Below are positions 55,696 to 64,000 of a DNA stretch of 64,000 nt, piece after piece. Every line of letters starts with the position of its first letter. Position 1 is the stretch's first letter. A program made the translations under genes and the position numbers. Location: assembly GCF_001649575.2 (NCBI RefSeq), contig NC_051434.1, forward strand, positions 20,653,051 through 20,717,050. The letters are read 5' to 3'. The stretch comes from Kryptolebias marmoratus (taxonomy: Eukaryota; Chordata; Actinopteri; Cyprinodontiformes; Rivulidae). The notes beneath the pieces are model-generated. The model saw only the letters and a list, made by a program, of their open reading frames with translations, was not told the origin of the DNA and did not search any database.

Positions 55696-57214
55696 AGTCT
55701 TCACCTCTGACAGTTTTTGTGGAGAAAGCAAAAAGTCTAACCTCTTTGACTCAGCTATTTATGTAAATGACCTACTATTGTTTTAATACTATGATGCTAA
55801 TTTTTTTTACATGATAACTTTTACTTCAGAGTCCTGAACACAAAAAACAATTTGTTAGGCAAAAAAGACAGAGTTCTTCAGTCAGAGTGGATCTGCACTC
55901 AGCATTTGAGCTATCAGTCAGCTGAACTCTGAACAGCTCGGTTACAGGTTTTTCCCTCCTGCCTCTCTCAGTTACAGCTTTAATTTTTCTCCCTCCTAGT
56001 GTTGTTTGGAGTCTTAAACTTGGTACTGCTGTGAGGACGCAGGTGCTGAAAGCTGAAGTGTCATCCCCTCTGGTGTGTGGTCAATAATGAGACTGGGAGA
56101 AAGGCATGAATAACTCCATGAACCCTTTTTCATTTCCTTAATCTCTGCCCACAGGCTAGTCCAGCAACACTGACTCATTATTTTCTATCAGTTTGCTTGC
56201 TACTTGATCACACATATCACCTCCTATGGGGTAGGATAAAGTAGGGAAAATCCACTGCAGAAATGTAATTCAATATCTTTAATAAAGATGGTGAACTGAT
56301 CTCCTTGTTAAGCTCCATGTAAGATGATTAATTGCAGAATCCTTGAAGCTTCAAGCCTGCAGCAACCTCTGACCTCAGGCTGGTTGAGGCCTTCAGAAGC
56401 TTCAGGCTTCACAAAGGCACATATTATGTTGATGCATTTTCTCTTTTACGTCCCATTTCTCTCGTCTCAAAATCAACCCACTTTTGCGGTTCTCACTTTA
56501 TCCACATTTTTCACAAAATCTCAGGATTTTGGTGCGCTTGTCACTGCAGGTCAGGTGACTCAATGAACACAGACAACGGCATTAGTATTACAACAGGGGC
56601 CTGAAGAGAGGTTAAACATTTAGGATTGATTTAATCTCTTAGGATATGAACAGAGCACAGGGAGGCTGCTTTCAGCGGTTTGGTCATATACAGAAGGTTA
56701 ATCAGATATGGTGGAAAAGGTAGAAGAAAGCAAAGAACACATAGCAGACAGATCTCTATCAGGTTGTCTCATTTTTAATGTAATTACCTGAATAATGCAA
56801 TCAGTCAACAAAACTATAAATTAGATAACTTGGTTAATGCACATTTGTTTTCAACTCATTTTAGTTTTGGAGCTCATCACTTTGCTTTTCATTCCACAGA
56901 GTGGCCACATCTACATTACTTCACTATTGACTTATAAGATTTTGTAGCTTGTCATTGCACATTTTTAATGTTGAAAATCAGTTTTGCTGGCAAATGATGA
57001 GAAATTCAAACTCTTACAAGTGCATTTTGATTTTTTGTTCTAAATCTAACCAAGTTATCTAATTTATAACATTTAGTTGTGCTGCTGCACGTCTAACTTT
57101 AAGTTCATAACACTAACCAAAACTAACTTTCTTTTGTAAACCTAATCAAGTACTTTGACTTTCTACACCTAATCAAGTACTTTGATTGGTTGAGTGGTTA
57201 ACAATTGTTAGGGT
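55696..57214. other. Unassigned sequence
   Basis: No gene or element recognised. A 25-bp tandem duplication (CCTAATCAAGTACTTTGA) lies at about 57142-57186. Confidence 0.5.
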
Positions 57215-57662
57215 TTAGGTTTATCTTGTGTTTTTGTGTTGAGATTGTTTCTTTTCTTGTCTTCATGTTTTGTCTTGTCTCTGTGCCTCAGCCATCATTC
57301 ACTTCTCCAAATTTGCCTGTCACGCCCAGCTACACCTGTTTCTAGCCTTGTCATCATCTCACCTGTGCCCACTTCATCTGATTAGATTACCCTCTGTCTT
57401 TGAAACCCGGTCACTTTCTCTACTTCCTCGCTGGTTCATTGTCATTGTTCTTGCTGTCCTGGTCGTTATGTTGTGTGTTTCCCTCCTGAGCTTCCTGGTC
57501 CCTCGTCTTGTCTCTCCCCTCATGGTTTGAAGTTCTGTTCATGAGTTTTGTTATTTAGTCTAGTTGCTGCCCCGTCAGCCTTTGTTTTGTTTCCGTTAAT
57601 AAATTAGTTCCTTTTTTCAAAATGAGTCTGCGCTCTGGGTTCACCTCCTTTTCCCCACATCA
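57215..57662 (+). mobile_element. Solo LTR of the non-autonomous LTR family
   Basis: Same landmarks as 4461-4928 in order: CACGCCCAGCTACACCTG, CACCTGTGCCCACTTC, TTTGAAACCCGGTC, CTCGCTGGTTCATTGT, TTGCTGCCCCGTCAGCC, TTAATAAATT, GAGTCTGCGCTCTGGGTTC. It is opposite in orientation to the internal copy that follows, so it is not that copy's LTR. Confidence 0.65.
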
Positions 57663-57989
57663 TATCAACAATAAAGACTGAAAGGTTAGATAGTTATCGT
57701 CTGCCCCTATGAAAGGTGGGTGATAAAGTAATTGCCTGTGTCTGTGTATTTGTGTGAATGATTGTCTCTCTCTCTAGACTCTTTCATAAAAGTTCTGCAA
57801 AATGGGCGCTGTCCTGTCCATCTTTTGGGGTGCCTCTGACCATTAATAAAACACTGATGGATCCACCCAGGCTGTAGCATTCAGAAATGAAGCGAGCAGG
57901 GTGGAACCGAAAAAGGCGTGGAACAAAAATCAGCTGCTTTTATGTGTTGCTCAATGGTTTATTTGTGTGACGGACGTCTCCTTGATAGT
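57663..57989. other. Unassigned sequence
   Basis: Nothing recognised. Confidence 0.5.
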
Positions 57990-58066
57990 GTAGCAGTTGT
58001 GTTTGCGTTCAACAACACGGCGTGGCAAGAGTTCGGGCGGACGGCCCGGGCGCCGTCCATGGCAGG

Positions 58067-58333
58067 TCAGACGAGAGTGGAGAAGACCTGAGCAAGGCGT
58101 CCTTCCGGCAAAGCAGGCGAGAGCGAGGCATCGACAGGGACCCTTGGTGTGGCAGGCGAGACAGAGGCGTCTTCCAGGACCATCTGCGTGACAGGCGAGA
58201 CGAAGGTGTCGTCCGAGACCCTCGATGTGGCAGGGGAGACAGAGGCGTCATCCGGGACGCTCCCGAAGACAGCTGCTGGGAGCTCCTGAGGTTCTAAAAG
58301 CCTTTGGGATGGACATCCTGAGGGGCCTAACAT
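58067..58333 (-). repeat. In-frame VPxDASxSPA minisatellite
   Basis: Minus frame reads VPDDASVSPATSRV, SDDTFVSPVTQMV, LEDASVSPATPRV and VPVDASLSPALPE, a 39-42 bp tandem unit. The + copy has RVPKDTSASPASRRVPEDAS at about 6203-6265 in one frame. Confidence 0.65.
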
Positions 58334-58589
58334 CCCTGGAGGAGGCTCGAGAACGGGGGCCCTGGTAGCTCAAGCGCGGCCTGGTGAGAGGTGTCGTCGA
58401 ACACGACGCCCTCGGAGACACTGACAGGTGGAGGGTCGTCGTCGCTGACCCCAACTAAGGCAGACTTGGTAGACTCTGGAGGCACTGCAGGCAGCGCTGA
58501 GAGCGGGACTGAGAGTGGCTTGGGTGACTGGGTGGTCTTGGGTGATTTGGCTGGCTCGGGAGACTCGGTGGGCTTGGCTGGTTTGGGTT

Positions 58590-59181
58590 ATTGGGCAGAC
58601 TTTGGAGACTTTATGATACTGGCTGGCTTGGGTGAAGAACATGGCTGCTGGTCTATGGATGCATTGATGAGCTGTCCTTTAAACTTAGTTACTTCATTAA
58701 AAAAGTTCATGAAAACAGGAAAGTTGAGGAGACCAGGTTGAAACAGAAGAATATTTTCAATAATATTGCAGGTGGTGATGTTGTGTCTGGGTTCCGGATT
58801 ATTTGTCAATGAAGTAAACAGTTTTTGAATTTTAAACAAAATGTCCAAGAGTTCGGCAGGGGAGAGTTCCGAGGCTGTTACGTGGGCGGGGAATAAAGTG
58901 GGATCCTAAACTGTACTTGAAAAAGGTGGTAATTGTGATACATGAACAGGAGTAGTTGGAGATGCTGACCTAGCCGTGGCCGATGGTGGCGTGGAGGATG
59001 CCGCGGCCGATGCCCCTATTTGTTGGCAGGGACCGTGAGTCGCGGAAGGGAACTCCCTGGAAGACAGAGCCCATCAAGAGAACTTAGAGGGTGCTCTTTC
59101 CGCAACTCCGAAAGGATCCGTGTTTTCTCCTTTACGGAGAAAGCAACACAGGGGATGAGGTCTGCTGGGTTCTGACGTGAC
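58590..59181 (-). pseudogene. Gag-like module of the second LTR element copy
   Basis: The first block (59181-59016) has RQNPADLIPCV and EKTRILSEL. The second (58860-58650) has LDILFKIQKLFTSL, HNITTCNIIENILLFQPGLL and FMNFFNEVTKFKGQLINAS. Both match the + copy residue by residue at most positions although the DNA has diverged and the frames between them are broken. Function unknown. Confidence 0.5.
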
Positions 59182-59490
59182 TGGGTCATTCTGTCAGTAG
59201 CAGGGAAGACGGAGGCGAACCCAGAGCACAGACTCATCTTAAAAATGAAACAAATTTATTAACATCAATGGAAAACAAAACAAACTGCTGACGTGGCAGC
59301 GAAATACAGACAATAACAAAAATCCAGAAATGATGAAACAAGAGGCGAGGCAAGGCAAGGCATGGAGCAAAAGCGAGAACCAAAATGAATGACCCAGTAA
59401 GGAGTGAATGAAAAGAGACCAGCTATAAAGAACAGAGGGTGAGATGAAAATTAGTTGCAGCTGGGGAACATGACAAGAGACAGGTGAGGT

Positions 59491-59615
59491 ACTCAGTTCT
59501 GTGGATATTGAGCTATGATGTGGTAGTAGCTGAGAGTCATCCCTTACACAGACAGTTCTGGCAGATTTGTTTGGAGGCAATATGCATGACTTTGAGGATT
59601 GCTAGTTTCATTTCA
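59491..59615 (+). repeat. Rpt-A copy 13, tail part
   Basis: GGATATTGAGCTATGATGTGG, TAGTAGCTGAGAGTCATCCC, then GGAGGCAATATGCATGACTT and a decayed palindrome with GCTAG. It directly abuts the truncated LTR. Confidence 0.7.
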
Positions 59616-60989
59616 AATGTTCCCTAAACAAATCTTGTTTAAACATTGAAGTCTTTCAGGGATAGGTGAATGAATTGTACTCATTTTGTTATTAATTTCT
59701 CAGTAAATCTGCACATCTTTGCGTCAGCATCTTAACACACTGTTGAAGATATTTAGAACACGTTGAGGGCTTTTCTAAGGACTCCGTTTGTATCTGAAAC
59801 ACGAGGATGCTCCTAAACACACACACACACACACTTAATAAGGGGGAAATGTGAAGGTGCATGTGAGTGTGTTTAAGGGAGGGGGAGTTAATTTGCTCTG
59901 CTTTGCTCTTGTACGGTCCCATTACTCATTATTTATTTAGAGAGAGTACACTCTTCAGCAGTGTGACCTTTTAAACACAGTCCTTGTTGAAGCAGCTTGA
60001 GTAGCTTTAAGAAGTCCCAGAATGCATCAGTGGTATGATCCCTGATGTTCTAACCTGTAAAGTCACCAACCAGGCCACTGAAACGGAGTCGGGACGTGCG
60101 GCAAATGACAACAGTGAGATATGTATGAAAACAATATGGGCTTTTTTCCCAGCAATTAGTCTTGACTGAATCAATGAATGAGTGGATTGTCTTGTTTTTC
60201 AGCCGGCCTTAAAGACGATAGTGGGATTTGTGGACAAGTCATTTCAAATGAAAGTGATATCAGACTCGTTTACAGAAGATCTTTTGCTGGGGTCTTTCAG
60301 ATCTCGCTGCTTGTGGAGGAAACGTAGCCTGGCAGATTAAGTGGCTCAGCTGCATGTTCACCTCCATCTTTGGAGACGTTTCAATGACGATACAGGCTGA
60401 GACATTGTTCGGAGGGGAGGGGTGACGGTGTCCGTTTACCCAGGAGAGAGCTGGTGTAATCCATCAGCCTGGCTGCTGCCTGTTCAGCACAGCCGGACTC
60501 AGCTGCATGCTGCTAACCACTCCTTCACCTCCCTCTCACTTGCCTTCTTTCTCCATCCATCGTCCGTTCACCGCAGACTCGCCAGTCTGTCTCTGCTGAA
60601 CACTAAAAGCTTCCCCAGATTTTATCCTTTATCAGACCTGCTCATCAGCCGCTGACCTCACCGCTAACAAAACATTTAACGTGATGCACCAGAAAGCATC
60701 TGGAGTTTCAGTCAGCATCCAGAAAACAGAAGAAAGGTGTCGGTTCTGATTAAACAGATAAACGCGTAGGGGCGTCCAGCATAAATAAATCTGAATGCAT
60801 AACATCTTTGAGTTGTTTGTTCTTATTCTTGAGATTTTAGCCGAGATGGAGGAAGACTCAAAAAAGAAAATATTGGTATAGGATTTGTGCTCCATTACCT
60901 GAATAAATTCATCTTTGCCTAACAACTGTGTAGTTAGACATTTGAAATAAAGTAAATTATTGTTTGTCATCCTAAAAAGCAGATCATAT
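59616..60989. other. Unassigned sequence
   Basis: (AC)n at 59817-59834. No gene recognised. 60150-60330 is non-repetitive and unassigned. Confidence 0.5.
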
Positions 60990-61620
60990 AATCACCTGTG
61001 TGTCTGTAGGTTTGCCAGCAAAATATTTCATGAACCACTGGATGGACTTTACTTAAACTCTCAGAAAGTAATCAAGTGTACATCTACAGCTAATAAACAT
61101 TTGAAGTCAACCTGATTGACAATAGCTGCCACAACTAATCAGCCTTTGCCAGCACAAAAATGGTTAACTCAGTTTTATAGACACTGAGCTATAATTTGAT
61201 GTGGTGGTAGCTGAATAATTCTGAGTGTTACACATTCTGCAACATCTTTGCCTAGAACTTGTGCCTTAACTATTGGCCCCAGTTGGCAAGGTATTTGATG
61301 AACCACTAGATGGATTTTTGTGAAACACTTAGAAAGTAATCATTGTCTGTACAACTGCAAATCATTAACTTTTGGAATCAGCCCAATTCAAGACATCTGT
61401 CACAGCTAATCGACTTTAGCCAACACAAAAATGGCTATACTTGAAGTGCTAACAGATAATGTGAGGTCTCCCCATACAACATGAGATCTCTCATAATGTA
61501 ATTTGACCTAAACGGCTATAACGTTATCTCTTCTCATCATAAGATGATCTTAGTTTAAAATGATGTCATGAAAGGCAATGACAATATGCATTCCTTCAAG
61601 GAATGCTAGACCTTTAATTT
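60990..61620 (+). repeat. Rpt-A copy 14: two units plus perfect terminal palindrome
   Basis: Units start at about 61013 and 61284 (ATTTCATGAACCACTGGATG; TATTTGATGAACCACTAGAT), with AACTCTCAGAAAGTAATC and ACATCTACAGCTAATAAAC. The tail has GTCATGAAAGGCAATGACAA, then GCATTCCTTCAAGGAATGC (61588-61606), then TAGACCTTTAATT. Confidence 0.85.
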
Positions 61621-61954
61621 ATTTATCTTATTTTTGTTGGTCAGGAAATCCTACTAGCAACCTTTAGGTACCAAGCCGCCACAGGTTGCTCTAAGCCAGG
61701 ACATGGTGTTGTTTTCTTTTCAGTTCTACAAAAATCCACATGGAGCCCATTCTCACGGAGCAGCAACACTTTCAGAAACATGTTCCTGACTCAGCATCAG
61801 GATGGTAAAAACCTACATGTTGGCACTTCTAATCACAACTAGTTAGGCAGATTCTACCCAGTTCAAAATAAGTATTTAGCAAGTTCTGTTATTTTAAAGA
61901 GGATCTGGAATAATGTGGATAGGTTCTAATTACATTATCAGCTTCTTGGGTAAT

Positions 61955-62245
61955 GGTTACTGACTTCCTTCTTGTCTGTGATTGGTCCGTTCTCTACATA
62001 CACTGTGCAACGTTGAGCGAGCAAACAGGCAGAGCGGAGCATACAGGAGAGGTAAGCAAGCAGAGATGATATGCACGAGCGAGGCTGAGCGAGCGTGTGG
62101 GAGAGTTGACTGCACATAGGACGCATTATTGTCTGCTCAGATTAATATTTTCTGTTCAAAACTCAAACTGTGCATTTTTGAGTCCCGCTGTGCACACATA
62201 TCCGTCTCACCTTGCGCTCAACTTTGTGGCAAAAACAAACCTCTG
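61955..62245 (+). mobile_element. Diverged half-copy of the long-inverted-arm element
   Basis: CTGTGATTGGTCC, GAGCGAGC/GAGGCTGAGCGAGCG repeats, GAGAGTTGACTG and TTGCGCTCAACTTTGTGGCA follow the order of the centre and right arm of 54369-54852 (CTGTGATTGGCTGG … GCGCTCAACTTGGTGGCACA). No left arm is seen. Confidence 0.5.
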
Positions 62246-62669
62246 TATATCTGCTCAGTTGCTTTGGCTTCCAGGGCCCAAAGTGACAGTGGGCATGCAT
62301 GATACAGGCTGCTACATTATTGTTTCTCAATGTTTCTCAATTGTTTCTCATTATTGTTTCTCAATGTTTTAAGTCTCCCAAATACACCAAAGACAGTTTG
62401 AAGCAAACAAATCAACTTTGTTTACAAGTGGATAAGAGGTGCAACCAGCGCAAAATCCCTGGGGATACCAGGAACACACGATTGCATTTTTTTTTCGGTG
62501 AGGAATTTGAAAACATGGGAATATATTAGGATTTTACACTCCAAATAATGTAATAAAGGGAAAAGCATTTAGTTTTCACAAGATACAGACATTATTTGGC
62601 ACACATTGTATATTACTTTTTTTATGTTTTATATTGTCTTATTTTATATGTGACGGCTTATTTTCCCCC

Positions 62670-62862
62670 ATTGCAATGCGTAGAGGGGACTTGGCAATAC
62701 CCTCAGTCCGACTGTCCATCCAATTCACGTTGTAAGCTGGATAACTTGAAAAATAAGTGACATTCCAACTTCCCTTTTGGTATGTAGATGTGCCTAGGCA
62801 TAAGTAAGGTCACTATCAAAAGTTGGGTTGCCACATCAAAAATCAAGATGGCCACTACCATA
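62670..62862 (+). repeat. Rpt-B copy 2, one unit, interrupted by Tc1
   Basis: GCGTAGAGGGGACTTGGCA, GCTGGATAACTTGAAAAATAAGTGAC, GGCATAAGTAAGGTCACTAT, ATCAAGATGGCCACTACCAT match 45690-46015. The repeat stops at ATATA, where the Tc1 terminus begins. Confidence 0.75.
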
Positions 62863-62863
62863 T

Positions 62864-63998
62864 ATACTCACTAGCCACTTTATTAAGTACACCTTGCTAG
62901 TACCAGGTTGGACCCCATTTTGCCTTCAAAACTGCCTTAATCCTTTGTGGCATAGATTCAACAAGGTACTGGAACCATTCCTCAGAGAGTCTGGTCCATA
63001 TTGACATGAAAGCATCACACAGTTGCTGCACATTTGTCGGCTGCACATCCATGATGCAAAACTCCCATTCCACCACAACCCAAAGGTGCTCTATTGGATT
63101 GAGATCTGGTGGCTGTGGAGGCCATTCGAGTACAGTGAACTCATTGTTGTGTTCAAGAAACCATTCTGAGACAATTCATGCTTCATGACCTGGTGAGTTA
63201 TCTTACTGGAAGTAGCCATCAGAAGATGGGTACACTGTAGTCATAAAGGGATGGACATGGTCAGCAACAATACTCAGGTAGGCTGTGGCGTTGACACAAT
63301 GCTCAGTTGGTACTAATGGGCCCAAAGTGCACCAGGAAAATATCCCCTACACCATTGCACCACCACCACCAGCCTGAACCATTGATACAAGGCTGGATGG
63401 ATCCATGCTTTCATGTTGTTGACACTGAATTCTGACCCTACCAACTGAATGTCACAACAGAAATCGACCATCAGACCAGGCAACATTTTTCAAACCTTCT
63501 ATTGTCCAATTTTGGTGAGCTGAATTGTAGCCTCAGCTTTCTGTTCTTAGCTGACAGGAGTGGCACCCGGTGTGGTCTTCTGCTGCTCTAGCCCATCTGC
63601 CTCATGGTTCGACGTGTTGTGCGGTCAGAGATGCTGTTTTGCATACCTCTGTCATCAACAAGGCATTTGTGCCCACACAACTGCCGCTCACTGGATATTT
63701 TCTCTTTTTCAGACCATTCTCTGTAAACCCTAGAGATGGTTGTGCGTGAAAATCCCAGTAGATCAGCAGTTTCTGAAATACTCAGACCAGCCCGTCTGGC
63801 ACCAACAACCATGCCACGTTCAAAGTCACTTAAATCACCTTTCCTCACCATTCTATTGCTTGGTTTGGAGTGCAGTAGATCGTCTTGACCATGTCTACAT
63901 GCCTAAATGCATTGAATTGCTGCCATGTGATTGGCTGATTCGCCAATGCGTTAATGAGCAGTTGGACAGGTGTACTTAATAAAGTGGCCGGTGAGTGT
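62864..63998 (-). mobile_element. Tc1/mariner element, near full length, decayed transposase
   Basis: Inverted termini of 30 bp: 62864-62893 (CTCACTAGCCACTTTATTAA core) and 63969-63998 (TTAATAAAGTGGCCGGTGAG core), with two mismatches. Length 1135 bp. The left side sits at a TA-rich site inside Rpt-B; the right flank falls at the window edge, so the TA duplication cannot be confirmed. Confidence 0.85.
62900..63851 (-). pseudogene. Tc1 transposase, broken
   Basis: The N-terminal frame (63851-63588, 87 aa) starts MVRKGDLSDFERGMVVGARR and reads LSISETADLLGFSRTTISRVY, the Tc1 helix-turn-helix. It then reads SDRTTRRTMRQ. Further down, in other frames, HNNEFTVLEWPPQPPDLNPI, then EHLW (about 63140-63070) is the region of the last catalytic residues, followed by WFQYLVESMPQRIKAVL-like wording. 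Many stops (for example before 63588) show it is inactive. Confidence 0.8.
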
Positions 63999-64000
63999 TT

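Larger units (their letters stand above)
57990..59490 (-). mobile_element. Second copy of the non-autonomous LTR element, 3' LTR missing
   Basis: Minus strand. The LTR runs 59490-59192 (CTGACGTGGCAGC, AGCACAGACTCAT and TTATTAA on +; ends TGACA, truncated outside), then GAATGACCCAG and the internal region down to about 58010. The internal region includes the same two protein blocks and the GGACGG…CCGTCC palindrome as the 4461-6958 copy. No LTR is found to the left of 57990. Confidence 0.7.

Overview
This window is vertebrate nuclear DNA, almost certainly from a ray-finned (teleost) fish. It has long AT-rich non-coding stretches, spliced-gene architecture and a fish-typical mixture of mobile DNA (DIRS, Ty3/Gypsy, L2-like and RTE-like LINEs, Tc1, hAT, piggyBac). 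There is also a 66-base assembly gap. There are no operons, bacterial signals or CRISPR arrays. Only one host protein-coding segment is well supported: the first coding exon of a KHDRBS (Sam68-like/STAR) RNA-binding protein gene on the + strand at 25924-26014. It has a GC-box promoter region upstream and a clean splice donor. Residue choice favours khdrbs3. No later exon is recognised, so 26015-64000 is read as part of a large first intron (inference).

Layout. 1-8450 is a pile-up of retroelements: a DIRS element cut by the window edge (minus strand), a Gypsy gag with a tRNA-Leu-type primer-binding site and LTR (minus), an L2-like LINE tail (minus), a complete non-autonomous LTR element of about 2.5 kb (plus), and an LTR-like fragment. 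8450-18090 holds a dead LINE reverse transcriptase, copies of a dispersed repeat called Rpt-A here, a possible solo LTR and a degenerate minisatellite. 18480-21155 contains a piggyBac-like element with TTAA ends. 22900-25400 has a pogo-like MITE, a solo LTR and a minisatellite just upstream of the khdrbs promoter. The intron (26-64 kb) is filled with minisatellites, two hAT-type elements, two Tc1-type elements, LINE tails, LTRs, a second copy of the non-autonomous LTR element, a 484-bp element with 114-bp perfect inverted arms, and most of the Rpt-A copies.

The most interesting signal is Rpt-A. About 14 copies lie in the window. They are built from one or more ~300-bp units, each carrying a YY1-like AAGATGGCNGCCAC motif, and several end in the palindrome GCATTCCTTCAAGGAATGC. 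A second, unrelated family (Rpt-B) carries a similar motif. Next in interest is a family of non-autonomous LTR elements that share a conserved ~65-residue module I do not recognise, and the long-inverted-arm element nested in a LINE. Nested insertions (hAT in Rpt-A, RTE in Rpt-A, long-TIR element in LINE, Tc1 in Rpt-B) give relative ages.

All family names come from motif recognition by eye. No database search was possible.
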